Positions 8,488-16,827 of a stretch of DNA of 64,000 bases are shown piece after piece. The number at the start of each line of letters is the position of its first letter. The first letter of the stretch is position 1. Origin of the DNA: Asticcacaulis sp. AC466. GTDB taxonomy: Bacteria; Pseudomonadota; Alphaproteobacteria; Caulobacterales; Caulobacteraceae. The DNA is taken from NCBI RefSeq assembly GCF_000495815.1, contig NZ_AWGE01000009.1, positions 1-64,000 on the forward strand, given 5' to 3'. The notes under the pieces are model-generated. The model did no database searches and was not told the origin of the DNA. It was given only the letters and a program-made list of their open reading frames with translations. Made by a program: the position numbers and the translations under genes.

Positions 8488-9729
8488 ATGTCCCAAACGC
8501 ACAAAACCTTGCTGTTTATCGATGATGACGCCGACGTCCTCAAGACGGCCGAGCTCTTGCTCGGCAGGTCGGGTTATACCCTCCTTAAAGCCCTTTCGCC
8601 AGCGCAGGCTTATGCACTTTTATCCACCCAGACAGTTGATTTAATCCTGCTTGATCTCAATTTTTCCCATGCGCAGACCTCGGGTGAAGAAGGTCTGGCT
8701 TCCTTGCAGGAGTTGCGTCGGTCTGCACCAGGTGTGCCGGTGCTGGTGGTGACTGGTCATAGCGGCCTGACCGTTGCCATTCGCGCCTTGAGGGCCGGCG
8801 CCGCCAACTTCATTATGAAGCCCTGGAGCAACGATAAATTCATTGCGGCAATAGAAGAGGGAATTGACCAGGGACGTCGGAAGCCGAATGTGGATGACGG
8901 CCTTATATTGGAAGCACCTCAGAGTTCAGGTGCGGAATTCATTATCGGCCGCACTGAGGCCATGATGCGTATAAAGGCGCTGGTAGACCGCTATGCGCCT
9001 CTGACCGTTCCGGTTTTACTTTCGGGGCTGGCGGGAACGGGAAAATCGCATATCGCGCGCGCCTTGCATAACCGCTCGGGTCGGACACATCTCAAAGTCG
9101 TCGACGCGTCGTCGATATCCGCCGTTGATGCCGAAAAACTGCAGGACGCAACTCTGATTATCGAAGCGATCGAAAGGCTCGATACCGACTTTTACCAGGC
9201 GCTGCTGGATTGGCTGCCAGAGTTTGAGCGTCGTAACGTGCGTGTGGTGGTGACCTCAGTGCATGAGCGCGGCGAAATGCAGCTGCCGCGCGGTCTTGTT
9301 TACGCACTTAGTACTCTTGAGATCAATGTGCCTACGTTGGCGGAGCGTGTGGAGGATATCGGTATCCTGGCCCAACATTTTGCCAACCTGTGCGCATACA
9401 AGCAGAATCTGTCGCACCGCGACCTGATTCCGGAAACTATCGCGCATCTCAAGGCGGCTGTCTGGAACGACAATCTGCACGCGCTGCGCCAGGTCGTGGA
9501 GCGTGCGGTTATTGAGTCTGACGGGCCACTGCTGGCGCCCAACGACCTGCATATGCCCTCAATTCAGGATATCGACCCTCGCACCACCGCCTTAAGTCTG
9601 GAAAACACGGAAAAATTCGTCGTCGAGTCGGCCTTAAAGCGCAATAATTTTAATGTCTCCAAAGCCGCCGCCGAGCTGGGAGTAACACGGCAGACCCTCT
9701 ACCGCCGAATGAGCCGCCATGGTCTTTAG
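8488..9729 (+). CDS. NtrC-like response regulator with degraded AAA+ domain
   Basis: A 413-residue regulator. The receiver domain (about 1-125) has the acidic pair IDDDAD, the phospho-acceptor Asp in ILLDLNF, a Thr in VVTGHS and Lys in IMKPWS. A central domain (about 150-350) keeps a Walker A-like GLAGTGKSHIA. However, the GAFTGA loop that contacts sigma-54 is missing, and the Walker B region reads TLIIEAIERLD instead of the usual acidic DE motif. A Fis-type helix-turn-helix (VSKAAAELGVTRQTLYRRM) closes the protein. It therefore probably binds DNA and works without sigma-54. Its stop overlaps the kinase start by 11 bp, and it diverges from the ABC transporter genes. Confidence 0.85.
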   Translation: MSQTHKTLLFIDDDADVLKTAELLLGRSGYTLLKALSPAQAYALLSTQTVDLILLDLNFSHAQTSGEEGLASLQELRRSAPGVPVLVVTGHSGLTVAIRALRAGAANFIMKPWSNDKFIAAIEEGIDQGRRKPNVDDGLILEAPQSSGAEFIIGRTEAMMRIKALVDRYAPLTVPVLLSGLAGTGKSHIARALHNRSGRTHLKVVDASSISAVDAEKLQDATLIIEAIERLDTDFYQALLDWLPEFERRNVRVVVTSVHERGEMQLPRGLVYALSTLEINVPTLAERVEDIGILAQHFANLCAYKQNLSHRDLIPETIAHLKAAVWNDNLHALRQVVERAVIESDGPLLAPNDLHMPSIQDIDPRTTALSLENTEKFVVESALKRNNFNVSKAAAELGVTRQTLYRRMSRHGL

Positions 9730-10930
9730 GCGCGTGATTATCAGATTGCTGTGTGTGTCAGGCGTGGCGGTTACGGCGATTTTGGCATTCGCGTCAGCGC
9801 ACGATCACATGTGGGCGAATTTGGCTTTGTGCCTGATCGGCCTGGCGGTGAGCGCAAGTGTGCTTTTGGTCGGTGAGAAGGATGGGCTTAAGGGGGGAAA
9901 TGCTGTTGAGCCTCTCACCCGTTCTGAAACCCCACTGCAAACCCTTCCGGCCCTGCTGGACCAGGTTCCGGTGCCATTGTTGAAGTCTGTCGAGGGGGAA
10001 GGCTTCTACGCCCTAAACTTGGCAGCGCGGCGGCTTTTTCGAGTAGACGCCTTTATAAGTGATCCTCCGCCAGCGATGGTGGCCGCGGTGATGCGTGCAG
10101 AAAGAGGGGCGCGGGCCTCGATACGGCTTTTCGACAGCGTGTACGCCCTGGGGGTTAGCGAGCTGTCTTTTGAAGAACGTAAGGAGCGGTTTATCAGTCT
10201 GACGGATATTCAGGCCGAGATGCGCATCGCGGAGGCAACGGCCTTGGGGGATACCTTGAGGGTCATCAGTCACGAGATCATGAATTCGCTAACACCTGTC
10301 GCCTCTCTCGCCGAGACGGCGCAACACTACCTTGAAGGTGACGCGCCCGACGGTGTTCAGTATGCCAGGGAAGCGCTTGCCGTGCTGGAACGGCGCGCCA
10401 GGGGGCTTAAGCGGTTCGTTGAGGGATACCGCTCGCTGGCAAGATTGCCCCAGCCTGAGTTGCGTCGCGTTGATATCAAAAGTTTTGTCACCGATGTGGT
10501 ACGTGTATTCCAGCAAAGCGCCGTGGCCGAGGGTGTAACCCTTGCCCTTGAGATGGAGGCAGGCGCGCTGTGGTTGGAAATGGATGAAGCCCTTATGGCA
10601 CAGGCGCTGATAAACGTCTTGACCAATGCGGCCGAAGCGACGCGCGATAATACCGGGCCGCGCCATGTGAATTTAACGGTGCAGCGCCTGGACAAAGATA
10701 TGGGTATGGAGATTGCGGACAATGGCGCCGGCATTGAGTTCACGATGCGGGACCGTATATTCCATGGCTTTATAACAACCAAGGCGGAAGGAGCGGGCAT
10801 AGGCCTTTCACTCGCTCGACAGATCGCGCTGGCGCATGGTGGTGACCTGCGACTGCTTGACCAGACAGAGTCCTGGTCATCGGTGTTTCTGTTCAGGCTG
10901 CCTGGCGGGAAGGATATGCCAGAAAGCTAA
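9719..10930 (+). CDS. NtrY-like sensor histidine kinase
   Basis: A 403-residue inner-membrane kinase, partner of the overlapping response regulator. Two closely spaced hydrophobic segments (about 7-25 and 33-52) leave almost no periplasmic domain, so the signal is probably sensed in or at the membrane. A cytoplasmic PAS-like stretch precedes the H-box VISHEIMNSLTPVASL, whose form is typical of NtrY-type kinases. The ATP-binding domain has the N-box NVLTNAAEA, the G1 box DNGAGI and the G2 box GAGIGLSLA. The stop codon overlaps the convergent IclR gene stop. Confidence 0.9.
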   Translation: MVFRRVIIRLLCVSGVAVTAILAFASAHDHMWANLALCLIGLAVSASVLLVGEKDGLKGGNAVEPLTRSETPLQTLPALLDQVPVPLLKSVEGEGFYALNLAARRLFRVDAFISDPPPAMVAAVMRAERGARASIRLFDSVYALGVSELSFEERKERFISLTDIQAEMRIAEATALGDTLRVISHEIMNSLTPVASLAETAQHYLEGDAPDGVQYAREALAVLERRARGLKRFVEGYRSLARLPQPELRRVDIKSFVTDVVRVFQQSAVAEGVTLALEMEAGALWLEMDEALMAQALINVLTNAAEATRDNTGPRHVNLTVQRLDKDMGMEIADNGAGIEFTMRDRIFHGFITTKAEGAGIGLSLARQIALAHGGDLRLLDQTESWSSVFLFRLPGGKDMPES

Positions 10931-11730
10931 AAGGCGTCGCGCGGCGCAGCGCCCAGCGCGTTTGACAGCGACGTGCAGGTGTCAACCAATGCGCTCGCGC
11001 AGGCTTCGACACTAATGCTCAGCTTGCTACGAATGTAGGGAATTGTGACGGCAGCAACCAAGCCACGGTCATTGAAAACCGGACAGGCGATATCGGTGAT
11101 GCTTTCCGAATATGCGCTTTGTGCGATGAGAAAGCCGTTTTCCTTGGCGCGTATGGCTTGCTGCTCAAAACGCGTCCACTCACTTTCGGATACGGTGGGC
11201 TGCAGCGCTTTTCGCCAGGCCGCCTTGCTCGTCGGATTCTGGAAGGCGTACAATACGGTGCCTGCGGTCGCCTCGACAATTTCCTGACGATAGCCGACGC
11301 GGACATGAAAACTGGGGGCGGCCGGCGCATCCATCTGCCCGATGACCACGACCTGGTCATCGGAAGCGACGACGATGTGTGTCGCCTGTAGAATTTCATC
11401 ACTGAGCGCGCGGATTGCGGGAATGGCGTAATCCAGGAGATTCTTGCTAATGCCACGGGACATGCCGAGCGAGAACAATTTGTTCGTTAATTCGTAACCG
11501 CTCTGGTTTTCGGCCATAGCAACGTAACCACGGTGTTCCAGCACCGCAATCATCCGGAACAACTCACTGACGGAGCGATTTAACTGCTCCGAAATTTGCT
11601 TGGGCGGCATAGGTTTGGGCGACGTCGCGAGAAGTTCGACGATATCCAGCCCTTTTTCGAGTGCTGGAGCGCGATATTTGAGTTCGCTATCATCCATGTC
11701 GTCCTGAACCGGTAAGTCTTGCTTCGCCAT
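10927..11730 (-). CDS. IclR-family transcriptional regulator
   Basis: A 267-residue regulator. The first ATG (MAKQDLPV) is taken as the start; the frame upstream opens only with TTG and has no ribosome site. The N-terminal winged helix-turn-helix (ALEKGLDIVELLATSPKPM through SVSELFRMIAVLEHRGYV) is followed by the effector-binding domain (about 100-260) ending in ACPVFNDRGLVAAVTIP. IclR regulators of this kind often control sugar catabolic operons, acting on a nearby divergent promoter. Here the divergent neighbour is the GH2 gene across a 350-bp AT-rich gap. Target and ligand are inferred from context only. Confidence 0.9.
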   Translation of the reverse strand: MAKQDLPVQDDMDDSELKYRAPALEKGLDIVELLATSPKPMPPKQISEQLNRSVSELFRMIAVLEHRGYVAMAENQSGYELTNKLFSLGMSRGISKNLLDYAIPAIRALSDEILQATHIVVASDDQVVVIGQMDAPAAPSFHVRVGYRQEIVEATAGTVLYAFQNPTSKAAWRKALQPTVSESEWTRFEQQAIRAKENGFLIAQSAYSESITDIACPVFNDRGLVAAVTIPYIRSKLSISVEACASALVDTCTSLSNALGAAPRDAF

Positions 11731-12080
11731 AATGTGCCTTAATGAGTCTGTGCGTTGTCGGCCATCCCATGAGATCAAGCACGCCGCTCTTCGCTATTGA
11801 AAGAGTCATATCAAATCGTCGTCACATATGAAAAGCAAAAATACGAAACGTCTTGTGTTTAAGCTTTAGGCGTTGTTTTAGACGTAAGTTGCTAACTTTA
11901 TTCGAAAAAAAATCCGTATGATTGGTGACTAACATTCATTTCAATTACTCAACTTTTTTTGTTTATATTTGTATTTAAAATTATATTTTACCTTTGAAAA
12001 AGTTTATGACTGTGTCATTAGATTGCGGTCATAGGCAATAAAAAGATCGATTGCCAGCCTGAACCAGGAAAGGGAAGACT
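11731..12080. other. Divergent promoter region between IclR and GH2 genes
   Basis: A 350-bp AT-rich stretch without a supported gene. It contains a long run of low-GC sequence (about 11930-12010) with a TTATATTTG element and would hold promoters and operators for both neighbours. The GH2 ribosome site AAGGGAAG lies at its right end. Confidence 0.5.
11962..11971 (+). promoter_or_regulatory. TTATATTTG element ahead of the first GH2 gene
   Basis: It reads TTTATATTTG followed by T, one base different from the TTATATTTGA core seen ahead of the GH42, second GH2 and TonB receptor genes. It points in the direction of the GH2 gene, about 110 nt before its start. Confidence 0.3.
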
Positions 12081-14534
12081 GTGCTGAAATTCATGACCGC
12101 CACTAACGCTCTGCTTTTTACTGCGTTTATTGCGGTGCAGCCTGCGGTGGCGAGGGGCGAGCATCTGAACCTGTCGCAGGGCTGGCGGGTCCATAAGGGC
12201 GAGGTCGTCGGCGCGGGTCAGGCCGGGTATGATGATCAGGACTGGGCGCAGGTCGTTGCGCCGCACGACACCTCGATCATGGATGGACCGGACGGGACGC
12301 CCTTCGATGCTCAAGCCGCAGCCGGGCAGGATTCCGGTTATCTGCCGGGCGGTGTGGTCTGGTATCGTAAGCATCTGAACCTGAGTGCCGCACAGGCTGG
12401 ACAAGTCGCACGGCTCAACTTTGAAGCCGTTTACATGGATGCCGAAATCTGGGTCAACGGACAGTCGGTGGCCAGCCACCGCTATGGTTACACCGCCTTC
12501 TCCGTCGACTTGACGGGTAAGCTGCGCGCGGGTGCCAATTTGATTGCGGTGCGCGTCAATCATGAAGATCCGTCTTCGCGTTGGTACGCAGGAACGGGGC
12601 TTATCCGGCCGGTTTCGCTGGACCTGTCGAACTGTGTCCATATCGAACCGGACAATGTCGCGATCACAACTCCGGCAGCCACCGCGCAGAGTGGGGAGGT
12701 AGTGGTTGCGACGACGGTTACAAACTGTGCGGCAAGGCGGCAATCCGTGGAACTGGTCAGCGAAGTTGTGGCGGCGGATGGAAAGGTCATGGCACGTTCG
12801 GTCGTACCGCTCTCGGCCCCTGCAAAGGGCGGCGTCTCTCGAACGTATAGCCTGACCGTGCCGTCTCCTGCGCTGTGGTCGATAGAGTCGCCCAACCTTT
12901 ACACCCTGGTCCAACAGGTGCGCGCCGACAACGCCGTCGTTGATGAACGCCGCACCCGCTTCGGTATCCGCACGATCAGCGTCGATGCGGTTCATGGCTT
13001 GCGCCTTAATGGCCAACCGGTCCTTTTGCGCGGCGGCAATATTCACCATGACAACTATATGCTGGGAGCAGCAGGTTTTCCCGACGCCGACAAGCGCAAG
13101 GTCGCGCTGATGAAAGCGGCAGGCTATAACGCCATACGCATCGCCCACAATCCCGCCAGCCAGGCCACACTCGACGCCGCCGACGAACTGGGTCTGCTGG
13201 TGATAGACGAGGCGTTTGACGCCTGGAACAGGGATAAACGGCCAAAGGATTACGCGCGCTTTTTCGCTGACAACTGGCGGCAGGACATTACCAGCCTGGT
13301 CGTCAGCGGCCGCAATCACCCGTGCGTGCTGTTCTGGAGCATTGGCAACGAAATCCCGGAAAGCGGCACGCCTTTGGGGGTTGATACCGGCCATAAACTG
13401 GCCAGCCTTGTTCGCAGCCTCGACCCGTCGCGACCTGTGACGCAAGGTGTGAACGCCGAACCGCCGCTGGACGATGCGCAGTTCGCCACCGGCGATGTGG
13501 CGGGCTATAATTACCACGTTCACCTCTTCGCCGGCGATCACGAAAAATTCCCGAACCGCGTCATGTTCACGTCGGAATCGACCTCGAAAGATGCGTTCGA
13601 ATACTGGCATCCTGTGGAAACCATGCCGTGGGTGATTGGCGATTTTGTCTGGACGGCGGTCGACTATATCGGCGAAACAGGCATCGGCTGGATGGGCTAT
13701 AGCCAAGACTGGCAAAAGTTGGGGCCTTATCCGTGGCACCTGGCCTATTGCGGCGAGATCGATGCCATCGGCCGCAAGCGTCCGGCGGCGTATTACCGCG
13801 AGGTGCTGTGGAAGACGGGCATAGATCCGATTTCCGCCTTTGTCCGCCAACCGGAAGGCACGGACGATCTCCCCGATCGCCGGCTTTTCCCGACCACGCC
13901 GCCACATCTCGATTGGTCGCTGGACGATGTCCACCCAAGCTGGACCTGGCCGGGCCAGGAGGGCAAGAGGCTGGAGGTCGATGTCTATTCCGAGTTTCCG
14001 CAGGTCGAGCTGTTCCACAACGGCAAGAGCCTTGGGCGGAAAAATGTTAGCGTCGACACCGAATATAAGGCGATCTATTCGGTCCCCTATGCACCGGGCA
14101 GGCTGACGGCGATCGGATACCGCGATGGGCGCGAAGCGGGCCGTTGGGAATTGCGGACCGCTGGCAATCCTGCAAGGGCGGAACTCAGCAGCGATAAGGC
14201 GCAGACTGTCGCCAATGGCGAGGATCTGGTCTACGTCACCCTCAAGCTGCTTGATGACAACGGGACGCCCATCTATGCGCGCAGCGGCGACCGGAAGGTG
14301 ACGGTGCATGTCTCGGGTGCTGCCGCTTTGGCAGGGATGGGCAACGGCAATCCTATGGATGCCTCAAGCTTCCAGTCCGGCCAGCGCGCTACTTTTCACG
14401 GTCAGCTGGCCTTCGTTCTGCGCAGCCTGAACCAGGCGGGCGAGGTGCGTGTCGCGGTGGAGATTGAAGGTTTGGCGACGCAATATTTAACTTTGAACGC
14501 CGTCTCGGATAGGGTGGGACAAGGCGACGACTAG
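12081..14534 (+). CDS. GH2 beta-galactosidase-like enzyme, exported
   Basis: An 817-residue family 2 glycosidase. The GTG at this position is four nt from a strong AAGGGAAG site; an ATG four codons later is the alternative. A Sec signal ends near VAARG/AVARG. The sugar-binding jelly roll, immunoglobulin-like domain and catalytic barrel follow. In the barrel, GGNIHHDN, WSIGNEIPES (acid/base Glu) and MFTSESTSK (nucleophile Glu) are clear. The C-terminal region after about residue 590 looks like the extra beta domains (DUF4982 type) common in secreted GH2 enzymes. Beta-galactosidase is the most frequent activity of this architecture, but other exo-beta-glycosidases exist. It follows the IclR gene divergently. 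Confidence 0.88.
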   Translation: MLKFMTATNALLFTAFIAVQPAVARGEHLNLSQGWRVHKGEVVGAGQAGYDDQDWAQVVAPHDTSIMDGPDGTPFDAQAAAGQDSGYLPGGVVWYRKHLNLSAAQAGQVARLNFEAVYMDAEIWVNGQSVASHRYGYTAFSVDLTGKLRAGANLIAVRVNHEDPSSRWYAGTGLIRPVSLDLSNCVHIEPDNVAITTPAATAQSGEVVVATTVTNCAARRQSVELVSEVVAADGKVMARSVVPLSAPAKGGVSRTYSLTVPSPALWSIESPNLYTLVQQVRADNAVVDERRTRFGIRTISVDAVHGLRLNGQPVLLRGGNIHHDNYMLGAAGFPDADKRKVALMKAAGYNAIRIAHNPASQATLDAADELGLLVIDEAFDAWNRDKRPKDYARFFADNWRQDITSLVVSGRNHPCVLFWSIGNEIPESGTPLGVDTGHKLASLVRSLDPSRPVTQGVNAEPPLDDAQFATGDVAGYNYHVHLFAGDHEKFPNRVMFTSESTSKDAFEYWHPVETMPWVIGDFVWTAVDYIGETGIGWMGYSQDWQKLGPYPWHLAYCGEIDAIGRKRPAAYYREVLWKTGIDPISAFVRQPEGTDDLPDRRLFPTTPPHLDWSLDDVHPSWTWPGQEGKRLEVDVYSEFPQVELFHNGKSLGRKNVSVDTEYKAIYSVPYAPGRLTAIGYRDGREAGRWELRTAGNPARAELSSDKAQTVANGEDLVYVTLKLLDDNGTPIYARSGDRKVTVHVSGAAALAGMGNGNPMDASSFQSGQRATFHGQLAFVLRSLNQAGEVRVAVEIEGLATQYLTLNAVSDRVGQGDD

Positions 14535-14618
14535 ATGCATGTAAAAACCACAATGATCTTAGGGCTCGGCGTGGGCCTGCTACCCTTTTTCAGCCAAGCT
14601 CTGATAGTCACAAAATAG
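14535..14618 (+). pseudogene. Orphan signal-peptide-like ORF of 27 codons
   Basis: Immediately after the GH2 stop codon (TAG then ATG) an open frame of 27 codons reads like an export signal: MHVKTTMILGLGVGLLPF, then FSQALIVTK and stop. It may be the 5' stub of a secreted-enzyme gene that has been lost, joined directly to the GH2 gene. I cannot exclude that it is simply chance. Confidence 0.35.
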
Positions 14619-14625
14619 GGTGTGT

Positions 14626-14654
14626 CCGGGCGCGGCGGTCAACGCTGCGCCCGG
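14626..14654. terminator. GC-rich hairpin between convergent GH2 and GH39 genes
   Basis: An 11-bp stem (CCGGGCGCGGC with GCTGCGCCCGG, one wobble) closes a 7-nt loop. There is no clean T run, so it is a weak candidate for a shared terminator. Confidence 0.4.
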
Positions 14655-14661
14655 TAGTTAT

Positions 14662-16266
14662 TTACGCTTTCGGCGTCAAACGCACCAGCACGATGTCGTT
14701 GCTGTTCATAGCCAGCTCGACTCGCGCCTTGCCGTCGCGGCCCACCTTGAGACTGCGGCGCGATTCAGGGCGATCGAGCGTAAGGGCCTGAAAATCGCGG
14801 AGTTGGGCCGTGGTCAGGGCGGCGGGCGCGCCTATGGCAATATAGGCGCTGTAAGCGTCGTTACGGCGGTAGCCGGTACGTTGCACGCTCAGATCATAGA
14901 CGCCGGGCTTCACGCCTTCGAACGCGAGACTAAGCGGCTGCGATGGCGTATTGGGCACGAGATGGCTGAAGAAGGTCCCGTTGCTGCGGCCTTGCTGGTC
15001 GGGTAACTGAAAATCCCAGGCGACGACAGAGACCGCGTTGCCATCACGCGCGGCCCAGACCTGGTTGTCCGTACAAGGGATTTCATTTCCTTGCAGGGCA
15101 TGCAGATATTTGTAGGCGAACCATGACGGTTTGCGGACGCCGTCCTTTGTCATTAGACCGAAACCGCCCTCAAATGGCTTTGATGGCGGGCCGGGCTCTT
15201 CGAAGAGGTCAGAATAGACCCAGTAGCTCATGCCCTGGGCGATGCCTTGGACGGCCTTCAGCTTACTGAGGATATAGGGCGCGGCGATATAGGAATCGTG
15301 GCTGAGGTCGCGGGGGTTATAGCTGGTGCTCCATTCCGAGAAATAGAGTGGCAGGCCCGGAAAAGGGGAGGCGTCGATCTGCGCCCGGACCTTTTTGACG
15401 TCACCGATAATGGCGTCCGGTTTTTTGGACAGTTGCAGGTCCATCTTGCCTTCCTCGTCAAGATAGCCGTAATCCACGCCATAGGTGTGGGTCGTGATGA
15501 AATCGACGGGCGAATTTGTCGCCTTGGCGTAGGAGAGAAATTCCGGCACCCAGGCCGCACCGGCGGTGGCCGGGCCGCCGACGCGCAATTGCGGATCGAT
15601 GGCCTTCAAGGTACGGGCCGTCAGGCCATAGAGGGCGAAATAGGCTTCCTGATCGGCATATTGCCAAAAACCGTCCAGATTTGGTTCGTTCCACACCTCG
15701 AAGAACCAGGAGCGTACTTCATCAAGGCCGTGGCGCTCGATCATATGCCGCGTGAAAGCCTCAATAAGTTGCTTCCACAGGTCGAGGCGAGGGTGGGAGG
15801 TATTTCCCTTCCAATAGAAGATCGTCTGGTCGGAGGTTTTGAGCGCACCAGGGGTGAAGCCGAGTTCGACGAACGGCTTGACGCCCAACTTCAGCATGGC
15901 GTCATAGAGGTAGTCAACGCGGGTCCAGTCATAGACCAGCTTGTCGTCCTGCCTTTTTACCGTCCCCAGATCGTCCGCGAAGATATTGTGGAAACGCATA
16001 TAGCGGAAACCCAACTCATCCGAAGCGTCCTTCAGTTGCGCCAGATTGGCGTTGCGGATAGTCGTTCCGGGATAATCCGCGCCGACGGACAGGTCGAAGA
16101 AGCGGTCGAGCGGCTGGCTGGCCTGACGCAGATCGAGGACAGCGCGCCGCAATGTCGTTTGCGCAGCAAATGCGTGGCCCGATACGGCCGTTAGGATACT
16201 GGTCAAGGTGAGGCCGGAAAGCGCCGACCGGCGGTTCAGAGAGGGAAATGTCATGAAAACGCTCAT
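14662..16266 (-). CDS. GH39 beta-xylosidase-like enzyme, exported
   Basis: A 534-residue family 39 glycosidase. The barrel shows FFEVWNEPNLDGFW (acid/base Glu) and LYFSEWSTS (nucleophile Glu), with LGFRYMRFHNIF and HTYGVDYG as family marks, followed by a C-terminal beta domain. Known GH39 activities are beta-xylosidase, alpha-L-iduronidase and some arabinosidases; in this setting beta-xylosidase or an arabinoside-releasing role is likeliest. The N-terminus has NRRSALSGLTL and AFA, a twin-arginine or Sec export signal. The ATG used is the outermost; a second ATG four codons inside has a weak TGAG site and may be the true start. It is convergent with the GH2 gene. Confidence 0.88.
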   Translation of the reverse strand: MSVFMTFPSLNRRSALSGLTLTSILTAVSGHAFAAQTTLRRAVLDLRQASQPLDRFFDLSVGADYPGTTIRNANLAQLKDASDELGFRYMRFHNIFADDLGTVKRQDDKLVYDWTRVDYLYDAMLKLGVKPFVELGFTPGALKTSDQTIFYWKGNTSHPRLDLWKQLIEAFTRHMIERHGLDEVRSWFFEVWNEPNLDGFWQYADQEAYFALYGLTARTLKAIDPQLRVGGPATAGAAWVPEFLSYAKATNSPVDFITTHTYGVDYGYLDEEGKMDLQLSKKPDAIIGDVKKVRAQIDASPFPGLPLYFSEWSTSYNPRDLSHDSYIAAPYILSKLKAVQGIAQGMSYWVYSDLFEEPGPPSKPFEGGFGLMTKDGVRKPSWFAYKYLHALQGNEIPCTDNQVWAARDGNAVSVVAWDFQLPDQQGRSNGTFFSHLVPNTPSQPLSLAFEGVKPGVYDLSVQRTGYRRNDAYSAYIAIGAPAALTTAQLRDFQALTLDRPESRRSLKVGRDGKARVELAMNSNDIVLVRLTPKA

Positions 16267-16581
16267 TTTTAAGTCTTATAGTAGATAGGCCGATCAGAAC
16301 GGTTAAGCCGCTCGCGGTCAAGAAAACTATAAGTGAATTTTAAATTTAAATCTAAAATATAAGTTTATTCGAGTTCAATATCGTAGCAGTGCCGGGAGCC
16401 AAATTGACATTAATGGCCCGGGCTTGCCTTTGTCGGGCCTCATGTGCCGGCTTTACGGCGCGGGGTCGCAACGCGCATGTCGCGGAAAAATTTGTCCATT
16501 TCCGTAATCGTCGTATAGAAGCACCAAGGTTTCGACGCCGGGACCAAAATTCGGCGCGTACAATTCACACATAAAAAGATA

Positions 16582-16593
16582 TTTTATATTTGA
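16582..16593 (+). promoter_or_regulatory. TTATATTTGA element ahead of the second GH2 gene
   Basis: It reads TTTTATATTTGA in the direction of the GH2 gene, about 235 nt before the chosen start. Exact ten-base core match to the sites at 4704-4715 (minus strand) and 22282-22292. Confidence 0.35.
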
Positions 16594-16702
16594 CGGTATT
16601 CGTGGGGTGAGATATGTAGCAAATATCCTTTTCGCGGGACTTCCCGGCCCTCCACGACATGTATGGGCTAGAATCGGCTTCGGTACATTGTTCTCCCTGG
16701 AA

Positions 16703-16710
16703 TGGTACCA
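16703..16710. promoter_or_regulatory. TGGTACCA palindrome, possible operator
   Basis: A perfect 8-bp palindrome in the GH39-GH2 intergenic region, about 118 nt before the GH2 start. GntR- and LacI-type regulators use related TGGT...ACCA sites, but such short palindromes also occur by chance. Confidence 0.25.
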
Positions 16711-16827
16711 CTTATGCACTGGCCTGCTCCCGCGTCGTGGCGCGGGGGACTTTTTGCCGCGGGCCTGAACAGATTTTTAGAACTGATAGTGATGTCCACT
16801 GTGGGAACCACACAATCGTCCAGGCAC

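Larger units (their letters stand above)
16267..16827. other. Divergent promoter region between GH39 and second GH2 genes
   Basis: About 560 bp without a supported gene. It holds AT-rich blocks at about 16330-16375 and 16570-16600 (with TTATATTTGA), a perfect palindrome TGGTACCA (16703-16710), and a GGTACATTG (16682-16690) that recurs just ahead of the TonB receptor start (22569-22577). Confidence 0.5.

Noticed and set aside
12018-14309. A 763-codon open frame on the minus strand under the first GH2 gene
   Set aside because: It lies entirely antisense to a gene with complete GH2 motifs, shows no recognisable domain and has a low-complexity Arg/Ala/Ile-rich composition typical of shadow frames in GC-rich DNA.
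15247-16194. A 315-codon plus-strand frame opposite the GH39 gene
   Set aside because: Complete overlap with a well-supported glycosidase and no ribosome site or known motif.
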